Source: Oxytricha trifallax (Eukaryota > Ciliophora > Spirotrichea > Sporadotrichida > Oxytrichidae). From it: 64,000 nt of DNA. Below are positions 1 through 12,670 of the stretch, piece by piece (within the stretch, counting starts at the first letter, position 1; each line of letters opens with the position of its first letter). A program made the translations under genes and the position numbers. Location of the stretch: assembly GCA_000711775.1 (NCBI GenBank), contig ARYC01001240.1, positions 1-64,000 of the forward strand, given 5' to 3'. Below the pieces are notes generated by a model, which made no database searches, was not told where the DNA came from, and saw only the letters and a list, made by a program, of their open reading frames with translations.

Positions 1-375
1 AAAAGAATGACTACATACTCATCTCAGATGACTGGTTCTCTCAGCTCACCAGCCATCCATTTATCTCAAGTAACTTACCTACTCTAATCGTAATAAATTT
101 TAGAAAAATCGGGGAGGACCATGCAGCTTATAAAAGCTTCAACTAAACTTATGGAGGCCAGAAAACCCAAGCAATCGCCTCCAAAAGTTTTATCGCTTAA
201 ACGATTCAGGGGAATAGAGTATGCCTCAGCTAGCAAAGGCATCAGGCCTACTGATGGAGCTCGTCTCATGGAAACAAACACCACAATGTTTGAATCCCAA
301 TCCGAAACTGGCATGATGAGCAACAATGCAATTAGATTTAACATATGAGTTTTTAAGGCATAATTTAAATTAAAG

Positions 376-1323
376 TCACAAATCAAACTTATCAATTTTT
401 TCCTTGTATATATCTTTTATAATACTGTCATCTATACTGCTGAATGCTTGCTTCAAAACCTTATTTGCATCAAATTTCTAATCTTGCCCAACTATCTTCA
501 TCTTGATTCTCTTGAACTAGTTCTTGAGCACAGAGAAATAATCCTCGATAGGATTTTATTATGGGGAGTAAGGTGGAGTAAAATAAGAGTGATGCCTAGC
601 TCCTCGGTCAATGCTTTAATCTTTTTGCTATGATGCACTCTTAGATTGTCTAGGACCACAGCAAGCTATCTTGTTGAATTTGATTCATACAATCCTATTA
701 TTAAATCATAAAACTTCTCAGAGTCAACAGACCTATCATAGCAATAATATAGTTCCGAACATTAATCAGGAGATACTGCAGCAACAACAGCAATACTCTT
801 TGTGAACTATAGCTATCTTTCACGATGATGTTTACGCAGCTATTACTGTACTCTTTTTTTAGATTAGTAGAGTAAGTAACATCACCTCTTCTATAAATGC
901 TACTTTCCTTCCCTCTTGTATAGAATTAGTTAGTTTGCTTCTCATCTCTTAAAATAGCTCTTGCGTTTTAAGGTTCTAAGTTGGGCTCATGTATTTGCTT
1001 ATGCAAATGGACTTTCTCTTAATTCCTCGGTCCCTATAAATTCGAGAGAGTTTGGTGGGACAAATTCTAAGCTCTGGGAACTTTCTGTGGAACATCACAC
1101 ATCTCTCCCCTAAAGTCATTCCGGCCTGGAGCTGCAGAGTAGTCTAGTTCGTGAAAAATTCAACGTTCTCATCAGATAGCTTGGCTACCTTCTGCATTTT
1201 CATTATTATCAGTTGCTGTTTAATTTGTGGGTGTGCATATACGTTTAACCAATGAGCAAGGAATGTTGGTTAGTTCACTTATCGATTAGTAGCTGAGGTA
1301 GATTGACTAATCTTAGGCTGGAT
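376..1323 (-). pseudogene. Tc1/mariner-IS630-type DDE transposase, frameshifted
   Basis: Read with TAA/TAG = Gln, the minus strand encodes a helix-turn-helix-like N-terminal part (MTLGERCVMFHRKFPELR, then IYRDRGIKRKS) and a catalytic core with the family signature LDNLRVHHSKK (second Asp) and TPPYSPQQNPIEDYFSVLKN (third acidic residue). Both Gln residues of that second motif are TAA codons. The reading ends at a TGA shortly after a Lys/Asp-rich tail. The frame changes several times; one change lies in a TTTT run between the second Asp block and TPPYSP and looks like a single missing base. The first Met could be at 1203, although the frame stays open to 1323. No terminal inverted repeats were recognised. 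The family call is firm and the copy is probably inactive. Confidence 0.8.
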
Positions 1324-1699
1324 TCAGACATTTGAATCTAAGAATAATATCAAGTCCTGTACTCTCGTCAAAGTTCCTGGTTGATTCATCCTATGGCTAT
1401 CGTTGCTGATTTGTAATTTTAGGAGTTTATTTTTTGAATTTAAATCTTGAGAGTCATTGATATTAAGTGATTGAAAACGCTCTTTTAATGTGCAATGCTA
1501 TTATCGAGAGCTGCCAACCTCGTAAATTATAGCATAGTTCTCCCCTGTTTTTGTAAATAGGTTGCATTCACAATGAAATTTATCATCATCCAGCTTCTAA
1601 CTCCAACATCCCTGCTTGCTCAAGAAACCATTCATTGAGAGATTATGAGCATTCCAATACTAGAAATGAGGAAGAGATTACTGATTTTTTGTGAATCAT

Positions 1700-1975
1700 T
1701 ATCTCCAGGATTCTATCCGCTTCCGCTGCTTCCTCCGCTTCATCCGCTTCATCTGCTTCAACTGCTTCCTCGATTCTTCAGATTCCTCCGCTTCTGCTAA
1801 TTCTGTATTTTCCTCCGCTTCCTCATCAAGGTTACTTAGACTACTTCCCTCATTTCATTTAAGACTAGCATCGGGAGATTCCTCCGCTTCCTCTTCTTCC
1901 ACTTCTTCCACTGATTCCTCTGATTCCTCTGCTTCCGCTGCTTCTGTTGATTCCTCAGATTCCTCATTAAGCCCA
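1700..1975. repeat. Low-complexity TCC/GCT-type trinucleotide tract
   Basis: The plus strand is a run of TCC, TTC, GCT and GAT triplets. It would give a Ser/Ala-rich peptide on the plus strand, or Glu/Ala-rich (EESEESTEAAEAEE) and Lys/Arg-rich peptides on the minus strand. The acidic minus-strand reading lies directly after the Cys-containing minus-strand ORF next door but in another frame, so it may be the tail of that protein. Confidence 0.6.
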
Positions 1976-1981
1976 TAATCA

Positions 1982-2359
1982 TCAATACAAAGAGTTGCTT
2001 ATGCTATCATTGTCAGGCTTATTTTAGCACCAATTTGGACAGTGAAAAGGATCTTAGTTACCTTGAAAAAACTTAGCTGGAACACTCTTGGGATGTAAAG
2101 CAATGAGGAGAAGTATGCCTTGCCTCATGGAAGAGCACCTCTTACAAGTTGATACTTTATCTTTCGGGCTGCCGCTTGATTCAATCAACTGAGTTAGCAT
2201 TTTCAATTGATTCAGACCAAAAATGCCAAGTTGTGAAAACTTAGGTGGATCAAGTACGACTCGCGTGATTGATAGATGTGAAGTCAAAGCACCAATATGA
2301 TGGTTGTTCAAGGTTTCTCCACTTCTTCCCGGAACGAGGGTACAGCTACTTGATTGCAA
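1982..2359 (-). CDS. Short Cys-containing ORF, unknown family
   Basis: About 125 codons are open on the minus strand when one TAA and one TAG are read as Gln. GC content is clearly above the flanks. The protein has two CxxC pairs (VSTCKRCSS and HCPNWCQNKP) about 30 residues apart, as in a zinc ribbon or degenerate RING, but I cannot name a family. It ends at two TGA codons just before the acidic low-complexity tract, which may continue it after a frame change. It lies about 650 bp from the transposase on the same strand, so it could be a second ORF of that element or a macronuclear-destined segment. Function unknown. Confidence 0.45.
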
Positions 2360-2499
2360 TCGATTATTATCATGGCATGAGAATATGAAAGGCCAGGAGA
2401 GCAGGATCTTTCAAGACTTTGAGTTTTCAATGTATTAATAGGCGAGAGAAACAGGGAAAGGCAGCATTTGATAAACCAATGTCCTAATATCAAGGTGCT

Positions 2500-3270
2500 C
2501 AATGATCTTTGGTTTTCACGATAATATAGTTAATTTCAGATATTGATTTTAATTTCTATTTCTTAAAATTCTCAAAATTTAGAGTAAATCTTTAAAATAC
2601 CTGAAATTTAAAAGTTTTTGATAGAGACTAAATTAATATTAATTACATTCACAAATATTCAGTACAATTAAAGAATAATTGATAAACCACAATACCCTCT
2701 GGATTATGTTTTAAAAACCCTTTTGATTTTGTAAAAAGGGCCCAAGGGCGCCACTAGTGCCTAAATAAAAAATTGGGGTTTATATAATTAGTTTGAATAG
2801 AAGGGATTTAAAATATTAGAGGAGAAACTGGATGGGATAATTTAAGGAAACTAATCAAGTCAATCTACTCTTAAAACTTTACTTAAAGACAATATATTAT
2901 TCTGGAAAATAGTTGAACTAAATTTAGTTTATAATTTTAAAATCGAGGTTATTTTTTTAGACTTTTAATTGTTTTAAAATATAAAGTAAACAAATTATTT
3001 TATTTTTAATAAAATTAAAATGAATTAATAATCAAACTATAACCCCAATATCTAAATCTCTCTGTTAACTTTAAATAATGGGGTTTACAACTAATCAATG
3101 TTTGGCTTTGATAATTTGGAAAGTTTTAATTCAGAGTATATTATGTTGACTTTATAGCAAGAACCAGTACATGAGAGATAAACTAAGGGTAAGTTATGGC
3201 AGTTGAAAAATAGTGAGTGAGATTGGAGAGGAGCTCCTAACTTTATAATCATTTGGGCCCTGATATTGTT
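2500..3270. other. AT-rich spacer, nothing recognised
   Basis: I see no coding stretch beyond chance, no repeat and no RNA gene. A small GC-richer patch lies near 2735-2765. Confidence 0.5.
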
Positions 3271-4081
3271 AAGGTAATAGTTTTGAAGTATAAGTGAAAT
3301 TTTATATTAATCAAGATTGCTAATAACGTGAATTAGGTTGAAGTCTTAAAACAATAAGACAAGAACTTAGTAAAGGGAGTATAGCGTATATTTGCAGTAG
3401 TATATCTCAAGTTGTTATTTATGAATTAGTCTGAGATATTTACACTCTGATCTTGAGCTGATATCTGCCAATTAATCGCTGATAACAGCGCAATGTATCG
3501 TAAAAGCTCGACTTCAAACGACATCTCAATGGATCCACATTCTTAATTCATTGGCAACGAAGTGCTTTAATTGCCCTCATTTTTAATAATTTTTAATTAA
3601 TCTTAATTAATTTGATGATTTGATTTTAATATTTTTTGAAAAAACAAAAAGTTTAAACTTAGATTAATTTCATTATAGAGAAATCTGATTTGTAATAAAT
3701 TATTGAATTTATAAATTTCGTAATTTAATTAATCATCAAATTAATTAAGATTAATTAAAAATTATTAAAAATGAGGGCAATTAAAGCACTTCGTTGCCAA
3801 TGAATTAAGAATGTGGATCCATTGAGATGTCGTTTGAAGTCGAGCTTTTACGATACATTGCGCTGTTATCAGCGATTAATTGGCAGATATCAGCTCAAGA
3901 TCAGAGTGTAAATATCTCAGACTAATTCATAAATAACAACTTGAGATATACTACTGCAAATATACGCTATACTCCCTTTACTAAGTTCTTGTCTTATTGT
4001 TTTAAGACTTCAACCTAATTCACGTTATTAGCAATCTTGATTAATATAAAATTTCACTTATACTTCAAAACTATTACTTTA
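3271..4081. repeat. Foldback 1: inverted repeat, arms about 350 bp, loop about 110 bp
   Basis: The arm at 3271-3620 and the arm at 3731-4081 are reverse complements with almost no differences by eye. The outer part of each arm is GC-richer than the surrounding DNA; the inner part and the loop are very AT-rich. No target duplication is obvious. The arms share no end sequence with the other foldbacks. Confidence 0.9.
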
Positions 4082-5595
4082 CCAATTAATTCTCTTTTTA
4101 AAATAGGAACTTAAAGCTAGATATTTATATTATTATAACTATGATTATGATTGCGGATTACTTTATTATTATGATTTGCTACACCATAACTTTTAATCCT
4201 CCTCATTTATTGTACACTAGAATATTAGTAATTCCCTCATTATGGAAGAATAGAGTACGTAGTGAATAAAGTGCAGGGGCTTCGCAAATTTATATTTTGA
4301 CTTGAGTTTGACTAAATTCCCCCTTTTATAGGGAATTTCAGCTTTCTGATATTAAGTACTAACTGCACACTATAAACGTGCAAAGTGAGCAGAAGTTTGA
4401 GGCGAATAATTTAAGATTAGGGAGGTTGTTTCACTTGCATGAATAAGTAATAGTGTATTTAGGCACTCTGCAAAGATTGCAAATGAAGTTATTGTTAATT
4501 GATTTAAATGCGCTTAAATTATTACTGTTTGATAAGAGAAGCTTTGCTGTTATCACAATGTAACAAACCTCAGAGTGTAAATATAGAGCAGCGTTTATAA
4601 AGAAAATCTGTAGAAATATGCTACTAAAAACAATTACACGGATTGAGAGAACGTGAGTTGCTCTTCAAGATGCACACAAAGTGCAGTGAATTCAGATTAG
4701 AGTAACTGAGGTGCGTGGCTAATAATGGAGGTGCGAGAGCCATCGCATATTTAGCTCTTAGTTGATTCCATGATTATTTTAATTATTAAAGTAGTAATTA
4801 TTAATTGATAAAAATCAAACTTAATTCAAATGTGAATGTGGAGGTAAAAGTAAATCTCCAAACAACTAGTGTGAACAGTGTAACTTTGCAACTAATCGGA
4901 CAATAGGGTACAAACCCCACATATTCTTGGTCAGCATCTCAAACTCTATAAGACTGGTAAGTATGGCCTCAAATAAAATCATCAATATTTCCCATCTTCA
5001 CATTATTTGTATTCTCTGTATCGGCTCCCTCAAATTAAGATGAAACCTATCCTTTTAAATTTTGTTATTATCGAAGCATTTAAAACGTTTTATGCACTTG
5101 TCAAACTAATGCGATCATTCTTATTTGGGTTTAAGGGACCTACTGTAAGTTTAATTCTTAGTGAATTCGGTTAAGTATTTGGCGGATTTACATATAAGAT
5201 ATTAAAATTATTATACTTAATTTATTAAATTAAATATGAAATATTGTAACTTAAATGATTTTAATTATTAAAAATAATAATTTAATTAATATTCATATTT
5301 ATCAATACTATTAATAGTGTTTTAATTTAAATTTAAATCATTACCTTGGAAATCTAAACTTAAATGGAATAGTGTTCCATCTGCATTTGTGTTTAGTTTG
5401 AGCAAAAGATCCACCCTTAAGCAATATCAATATTAAAACTATGCAGTTTATCATGATAAGATGATAAGGATAGAATTTGCGTATTTGGGTATATTGCATA
5501 TAAGGTGAAGATATATTTATAATTTATAATACGAAAACTTTAATTTATTAATTATTTAATTTACTTAAAAACCAATACTTATAAGTTTAATCAAA
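4082..5595. other. Mostly AT-rich spacer with one weak coding candidate
   Basis: The stretch at about 4780-5040 is less AT-rich. On the minus strand it gives plausible peptides (for example DADQEYVGFVPYCPIS) interrupted by TGA. I do not call a gene. Nothing else is recognised. Confidence 0.35.
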
Positions 5596-5599
5596 AATG

Positions 5600-5835
5600 G
5601 AAATCTCTCTAATATTATCTTGTCTTCTTCTTCATCGTCATCATCATCTTCGTCACCGTAATTATCAATTCCTTAGTCCCTTCTCCCTGTCGTCTTACGC
5701 AGCACCTGTCTTGTGACAACTGTGGTCTTACCAGGTAGGACCACTAAAAAATATAAATTAAAGATATACTTTTTGTAACTTACATTTTAAGTGAGTGCTG
5801 TACCTCCACCTGCGTCTGATCTATACGAATACTTA
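5600..5835 (-). CDS. Partial gene with acidic tail and a 40-nt intron
   Basis: A GC-richer island on the minus strand reads as a basic segment (TTVVTRQVLRKTTGRR) followed by an acidic run (YGDEDDDDDEEEDK). Between the upstream part and this part lies a 40-nt AT-rich stretch starting GTAAGT and ending TTTTTTAG (5744-5783). Removing it keeps an open frame from RRRWRYSTHLK into LVLPGKTTVV. That looks like a spliceosomal intron of typical hypotrich size. No start or stop is fixed, no family is recognised, and the rest of the gene is not adjacent. It could be one macronuclear-destined segment. Confidence 0.45.
5744..5783 (-). other. Probable 40-nt spliceosomal intron
   Basis: The stretch has a GTAAGT donor, a T-rich 3' end with AG, and is strongly AT-rich. 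It sits between two stretches that join in frame. Confidence 0.45.
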
Positions 5836-5839
5836 TTAA

Positions 5840-7454
5840 TATATTAAGTTTTTGATTAAATTAATTAATTTCTTATTATAAATCATAATTATTTTAAGAA
5901 TACAGTTCTTATTTGTTAGCTTAAAAGTAAATTAATAATTCTTAAAACTCTCATCTTTTTCAATAATCATGTTAATCTAATTATAGCTTTATAGCAATAG
6001 ATTCAAAATAGCTTTTAGTTTATGCTGTCCTTATAGTAAAATTGCTTAATATATGACCATTTCTTAATTTAAGAATGCAATATCAGAGATTATACCTGAA
6101 ACAACCTTTTTATTTACAATGAATTTATATAATTATAGAATTTATATTATATTAAAAATTTCATAGTCTTTATTAATAAAACTATCCTATAATTTATTAA
6201 GAATTTTTATTAAATTAAAATTGATTATATTAACTATGACAATAAAAAATGAAATAATTTTAAGCATTTTTAATAGAATTTTTAAACTAATGATTTATAT
6301 TTGTATTTAAATTTTTCGACTTCCTTATCAATAAACAAATCCTTACATTATCTGTATTTTAGAGAATTGTGATAAAGAGGAAAATAATCATTGTAATTTA
6401 GAAAGTTCTTACGAAATTCCTAATAGATATGAGTGGAGATCATATGAATCATTATTACATTTAGCTGGACAACACAGATTCAAAGTATTAGAAATTGAAG
6501 AGTACTCACTAAATTGATGAAAAATACTCTCAAAATTATATTCTTATACAGTTAATTTTATTTATACTGCCTTTATTAATTCTTTTTAAAATCGTTTTAA
6601 GCAATACAGAGTATAAGTTAAAGAAAACAGAGAAAAATGAGTTATTAAATTAGAGAAAGCATTATTAATAGAATTTATGAATGGGAAATAATTAAAATGA
6701 AAATAATAATACTTATTTTTCAAAAATAAATGTTTACTGAGTTTCATATATAATATATTAAATGCTTATAATAATTTATTTTTATAAATAAAATTTTGAA
6801 GACAATATAATTTAATTATGAGTTTTAAAGCAATCAAATTCTAACTCAAAAAAATAACAGTTATTGAATTATAATTGATGTTAACTTTGATGATTTAAAT
6901 GTCATTGTGATTATTTTAAAATAATCAATATATAAGAGTGTTTATAAATATCTATTAAATAGTAATACTTGTCTAAAATACAAAGTATCTTGAAGCATCA
7001 AACTTTTGATGGGTCTACTACCACTGCATATATTTTTTCTAATATTTTTTAAGTACAATAAAAATTTATGTTTATGTCTTTCTTTTGAACTTTTTAATTT
7101 AAATTAATTTTTCATTTAAAATAAAAAAAACATGCATAGTATTTTTGGTTTCTTAGTTTTATAATATTAGTAAATTTTTATTAACAAAATAACTAAATTT
7201 TTATTCAACTCTTCCCAATAAAATTAAGCTTCATTAAAGTTTGGAAAAATAAAGTTAAATTTTTGCTCTTAATTTTATATATGATACAATAAAATTAAAA
7301 TTTTAAGTGACAATTTTGTCAAAACAAAAATTTAAATATATTAAATTTCAATAAAACATAATTATTTACACGATATATCAGATTGATTGAATGAATTGAA
7401 AGTTATCAACTTATTAAATAAACAACATATTATATATATCTATATATATATCAT

Positions 7455-7492
<38 letters not shown>

Positions 7493-7560
7493 ATATATAA
7501 GTATATATATATATAGTATTATATATTTATAAGTTTATGCATTATTAAAATAAAAAATAA
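5840..7560. repeat. Very AT-rich spacer with a (TA)n tract
   Basis: No gene recognised. An imperfect (TA)n microsatellite occupies roughly 7430-7525, just before the next coding region. Confidence 0.6.
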
Positions 7561-7564
7561 ATAT

Positions 7565-8948
7565 TCACTGATGTGGAACTCTAAGGCTAATAACTTGATC
7601 TATGGAATAGACATACTTAGTCCACCTAGAACAAATTATCAGTGAATATAGCCACTGAGAATTAAAATGCTGCAGCCTTGCATGACTCTTTAGATACCTC
7701 AACAAAGTACCTAATGGAGTAATCCTTCTAAATAGCACAGGTTAAATTCTTCCAAAGAATTTACTGTTCTTGTCTAGTCAGCTAAAAAGGTTTCATTGGG
7801 ATTCCTGCGCTATATTACTCAAGTTAATAAGAAGTAACGTAATTCCTCTTTGATTTTTAAAAATCCGACCACAGACTCAATTAAAAAGCCAACGCCAAAG
7901 TTTGGAAGATTTTACTAGATTTTGCTTGTATCTCAAACGATATCCATAGTAACCTCCCAATTAGAAGAAGGGAATTAGCAATGACGTCACAGATCGGTAA
8001 GGTATATAATACAAAATAAAACAAGATCAGATTCTGACCAGAAATTTCCGACCAGACTAGATCGATATCGAAAGAAAAACTATGGCTGAAGTAATAGACT
8101 ATAACATGATAGAAGAAAGAAAATATACAAATATATTTCATAATGACTTAATTAGATAGAATATCGAAAGATGCAAAATTACTACAAACCTTTGTAGAAT
8201 AGTAGAAAAACAAATCATTATTAAAACCCCTTCTAAGCTGAACCTTAAACAAACTATGGACTTTCAATTGTATTTCCCTAATTGGATGGAAGTAACGCAC
8301 ATAATAAACGATTAAATAGTATAGGTTCAACATTATTTAAATTACTAAAAAGCATATATACTTCGAGAGTTTATTAACAAACCAGGCACGACAATGTTTG
8401 ATTTCCCATAGATAAAAAGATTCTTGAAGATACCTTAGGAGACCAAGACCTCAGGAATGAAATAGGAACTAATTTGTTTGAAAACTCTGTCATAATAACT
8501 AACAGGTGATAGTTAATAAGATAGCGATACCTGATCATATATTCCTATAAGAAGCATGTGAGTTAGCAGCACATATATGCACATGGGAATATAAGAAAAA
8601 CATACCAACACTATATCCAAAATGGATTGATAAACTAGCACGTGTGCTCAACTATACGATTTTAAACTCCACAATTTGAACATACCTAGACCTAAGGGTC
8701 TATTAAAAAATATACATAAGTTCTAGAGAGAAAAGAACAACTTAGAAAACTACTAAGAGTTGGTTCAAGAACTCGTTGATGAACTCAAATTAAGACTAGG
8801 AATTAGACAAATAAGTTAGAGCACTGACGACTAATTATTAAGAGGGGCAAAAAGAACAGTCCTAAATCTTAAATTTTTCGAAGAAAGATAAGATTAAAAG
8901 AAATTCTCATAAATGAATGTGTATTATAAAGGCTATGAGTGCCTTTGA
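7565..8948 (+). CDS. Long split gene of unknown family
   Basis: With TAA/TAG as Gln, three consecutive plus-strand frames are open and rich in mixed residues. The first (to TGA at 8035) contains ATENQNAAALHDSLDT and GFIGIPALYY. The second (about 8020 to TGA at 8532) contains MAEVIDYNMIEERKYTN and YFPNWMEVTHIIND. The third (about 8675 to TGA at 8946) contains LNIPRPKGLLKNIHKF and ELVQELVDELKLRLG. The second overlaps the first's end and the third follows a gap. This fits one protein of about 450 residues broken by frame changes or small inserts. GC content is higher than both flanks. I do not recognise the family; the helical, Gln-rich C-terminal part gives no catalytic motif. It lies between the (TA)n tract and foldback 2, so it could belong to a mobile element, but nothing shows this. 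Confidence 0.55.
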
Positions 8949-9146
8949 TTAGGACACTCTACTAATCACGACTTCAATTTGATCAAATTATTATTATTAT
9001 TAATATTAAAAAGTTGAGCAATAAATTATTTTTTCTTAAAGAATTTATATATGGCAGAGAAATGGAAATAATGTCAAAACTTCTACAATTTAATTGTGTC
9101 AATTTATAAATTTGAACAACAGAAAGCCTATCATTACTAATTGTTC

Positions 9147-9994
9147 TGACAGACACCAGATCCCCCAGTACCTCTTAAAATATCCCATTTCATATCAAAT
9201 TTTCTATCCGCAAAATCTTAATCGGTTTCCTTCTTGACATCTTGACATCATATTTTTATAAAATTTCATATTTATTTCGTAATTTATTATTTTTTTAAAT
9301 GCCTTATATGAGATGATTTTTAAGATTTGACAAGTACACAATGTTTTTCAATACTATACCTTGTGATAAATATATTAAAAAATATTTTTCATTAAAAAAT
9401 ATTAGAATTTTATTTCTAATTAATTTTATATTGACAACCATTCACAAATTTTATATCTAAAAATTTTTATTCCTTAAAGCAACTTTATAAGGAAAAATTC
9501 CAAAAATAAGTATGATTAATTTTTTCATTTTTAATTTTCGTTGTTTTATTTATCTTTTTTTTTTATTATCTTTTATCAAACATCGAAAATTAAAAATGAA
9601 AAAATTAATCATACTTATTTTTGGAATTTTTCCTTATAAAGTTGCTTTAAGGAATAAAAATTTTTAGATATAAAATTTGTGAATGGTTGTCAATATAAAA
9701 TTAATTAGAAATAAAATTCTAATATTTTTTAATGAAAAATATTTTTTAATATATTTATCACAAGGTATAGTATTGAAAAACATTGTGTACTTGTCAAATC
9801 TTAAAAATCATCTCATATAAGGCATTTAAAAAAATAATAAATTACGAAATAAATATGAAATTTTATAAAAATATGATGTCAAGATGTCAAGAAGGAAACC
9901 GATTAAGATTTTGCGGATAGAAAATTTGATATGAAATGGGATATTTTAAGAGGTACTACTAAGAAGGAGGGTACAGGGGGTCTGGTGTCGGTCA
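9147..9994. repeat. Foldback 2: inverted repeat, arms about 400 bp, loop about 43 bp
   Basis: Arms at 9147-9540 and 9584-9994 are near-perfect reverse complements. The right arm carries about 19 extra bases near its outer end (around 9955-9973) that the left arm lacks, so the arms have diverged by an indel or were unequal from the start. The outer ends are GC-rich (the GACACCAGA motif is in both). The loop is T-rich. Confidence 0.9.
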
Positions 9995-10311
9995 GCAACT
10001 AGTGAGTGTTTATAAATAAAAAATTTGCTAATTAAGTATTGCTAATTTGCCAAGATAAAATAATTTATGGACTGGAATAAAAATGAATAAACATTTATCA
10101 ACAATTTTATGTTTCAATGAATCATATAATTTTTTTTTAAGTGTTGCTCTATTCATTGTATGTAATGTATAACCACTCTAATGAATAAAAAATAAACAAA
10201 GACAAATATTGTGTCCTGGGTGCGAGGAGATCAGAACTCATTAAATTAAAATAAATACATTAACTAACTCTACCAATTTAAAATCTTATTAAATTATATA
10301 TTACTTTACCA

Positions 10312-11311
10312 GATGAGTTGAAAGCAAGCATACAGATCATGAAAGACGCGATATCTCTAGACTCCCTCTAAATAACATGTGATGAGCACTCATCTAAAAT
10401 TACTACTTAGTACTGCTTCAAGTGTGAAATCCTAGTATGCTCAGACTGCGAGTTAAGCACTCATAATGATCATCAACTAATCAATCTAAAGCAATCCAAG
10501 TTTTTTTCATGCAAAGAAAATTTATTCAATTTAATATAATGTGAATCTGATGTTTGATGAATAATCATATAAACTGTGAAATAATTTATTTTATTTTTAT
10601 ATTATTTTTAATGAAATCCAAATTAGAGAAGTATTCAAGCAATGAAGTTTAATTAACTTCGTCTCTATTCAAATCTATGATATCAAAGGCTTCTAGAATT
10701 TTATAATATTTTAATACTGGGACATTTTGTTGATGACGATAAAAGAAAAAAAACTTTAAATATTTTATTATTTTAATATACTTGCCTTCATTTTTAGGGG
10801 AACCTCAAAATAATCCTTAAAAAATGGAAAATGCTAATGACTCTGATCAAATAATTAAATTAATTACTTAAGGAAAAGGAGTTCCTGCTGAGCTGAGTCA
10901 AAGAGACATAAATCACTTGATAAATGAATCGTAAGCTAAGCTAAGAGAAGAATTCAAACATGCTCTGGAGGCATTCAAGAACACTTCAATCTAGAAATAA
11001 AAGATCTTAAATAATTAAATATACCAAATAATAAGTGATATCTAGTCAGATATCTTTAATTAACTCCATCAGTTTATAATATAATATTTAATAGTATAAT
11101 CAAGAGATATAGGCAGACTTAAAAATATAAATATTAGTGAAAATTTATTTATTACTTAGAAATAAGATTCAATGATGTAGTTAAAGAAAATAAATTAAAC
11201 TTAAAAGCTGTTGAACTTGATTAGAAATATACTAAATAAGCCGAGTAAGTGCAAGAAATTTAAGGCAACTTTCAGATTGAACCTCAGCTTTTGAATGATT
11301 AAATTGCTTGA
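10312..11311 (+). CDS. B-box zinc-finger protein with coiled coil, split
   Basis: The first part (10312 to about 10500) encodes a B-box zinc finger: C-x2-H-x7-8-C-x2-C-x4-C-x2-C with trailing His residues (CDEHSSKITTQYCFKC, then CSDCELSTHNDHQL). B-boxes bind zinc and mediate protein contacts in TRIM-like proteins. The second part (about 10799-11311) is in a different frame and encodes a Gln/Lys/Glu-rich helical protein (RDINHLINESQAKLREEFKH, later AVELDQKYTKQAEQVQEIQG), as expected for the coiled coil that follows a B-box; it ends at TGA. An AT-rich stretch of about 300 bp separates the parts and is probably an IES or intron. There is one more frame change near 11170. A CPGCEE motif near 10213 may be the end of an upstream RING-type finger. 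The B-box call is firm and the joining is inferred. Confidence 0.65.
10500..10798. other. Probable IES or intron inside the B-box gene
   Basis: AT-rich stretch between the B-box and coiled-coil parts. The right edge follows TTTTTAG, which would also suit an intron acceptor. I could not fix a pointer repeat. Confidence 0.35.
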
Positions 11312-11861
11312 GATAGACACTAAGACTGATTCAATTTAATATTAAACGCAAGATTAAATTAATAACTAAGCAAATCAGTTATTGGAATTTATATATTTAT
11401 ATAGTTAATAAATTTATAAGCATTGTTTTTAATAAAATTTAAAGGTATAGTATTAATATATTGTAATTTAACTTAACTTAAAGCAGCCCAATTTTTTAAT
11501 AAAAGATAAAATTTAATTTAACATAATGATACTTTACAAATACTAAGTAAATAATTCTTTAATTATTTCCCAAATTGAGCTGATTATTTTATTTAACTAA
11601 TATGTTCAGAAGTTATGCATGAATCTCATTAAAATCTAAAATGATTAAAAGAAAAAAATAATAATTATAGTTCGTTTGCATAAGTTTTAAGTAAAGAAAT
11701 TTAATTTAAGTTTTTAATGAATTGATTTTATAAAAAAATATATAAATATTATTAATTATGGATGGGTTTGTCTTACTTGTGACTTTTAAAATGAAATTCA
11801 AAATTAATATACTTTATAAGTCAAGTAATTTATTAAAAATTTGATTATAAATAATTTCAAA

Positions 11862-12017
11862 ATGAGAGGTAAGCGAGCTATTCTTATGATAAGCTTGTTA
11901 ATAACCTGTATTTTTCTATTTAACCTAAAAATACATCAAATTAAGATTATCTATTAGTTAAATTTATAATATATCCATCAAGGAGGGGAAAATAATGATA
12001 GAAATATATTAATTTGA
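11862..12017 (+). CDS. Small ORF with N-terminal signal or anchor sequence
   Basis: The 51-codon frame starts MRGKRAILMISLLITCIFLF: a short basic start followed by about 16 hydrophobic residues, typical of a signal peptide or type II anchor. It ends at TGA after two TAG/TAA Gln codons. It may be only the first segment of a longer secreted or membrane protein, because coding appearance fades after about residue 45. Function unknown. Confidence 0.35.
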
Positions 12018-12390
12018 AAGAAGTAAAGTGATTTACAATAAATTGATTTTTTTTAGTGTATAAATTTACAAAAATTATGATTTCTTTTTCTATTATAATT
12101 GGATTGTTTTAACCTATCTATTTAAATTAAAAATTCTAATAGCTCTCGAAATCAAAGGATGATGACCTTAATATTGTTGAAAAACATTATTAAAAAAGAA
12201 AAAAAAAAAAAACTAGTCTCTTCTTCTAAAATGAGATCCATAAATCATGAAAATACTTATAAAACTCAACCTGCATGTTTTTCAATAGCAGCTATTGAAA
12301 TAACTACTTAAATATTGCGCTCAAATTCAATCGGCGATTTTATATTAATTTCAATTTTCATCAAACTGCAAATATATCATTGAACTCAAG

Positions 12391-12670
12391 ATGGTTGAGG
12401 GAGCATATTCAGCTTTCGTAAATGTTAAAGTTTGCAACAACACATTTCGATACTGGGACGACGTTTCGGCTCAAATGCATTTTTTTTCTAGAGCTCATTG
12501 AATTTCATTTTCTCTACACTTCTATATCACTGCATTTCCTATTTAATGACGAGGGAGATGTTGCTCAACTATCTCAAAATAGAAATTTAACTATTTATTG
12601 GACTATGAGAATCAAAAGAACGAAGTATTTAAAAATCATTAATTACTGCTTTTATCAGTTCATTCTTTAA
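12391..12670 (+). pseudogene. Partial gene, paralogue of the 27.4-kb segment
   Basis: The plus strand reads MVEGAYSAFVNVKVCNNTF and then, in an adjacent frame, RLKCIFFLELIEFHFLY and GDVAQLSQNR. The nucleotide sequence from about 12450 to 12600 is recognisably similar to the reverse complement of 27375-27510 (shared TTTCGGCT.AAATGCATT and GCTCAACT.TCTCAAAA). The pair shows that this is a diverged repeated gene fragment rather than chance. The frames differ between copies and the protein family is not recognised. Confidence 0.45.

Noticed and set aside
84-395. Standard-code ORFs of 60-100 codons in many places
   Set aside because: Most are out-of-frame shadows of genes that use TAA/TAG as Gln, or chance. 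Only those overlapping recognised reading frames were used.
1691-1978. Ser/Ala-rich 95-codon plus-strand ORF
   Set aside because: It is a by-product of the trinucleotide repeat; the start and composition give no support for a real protein.
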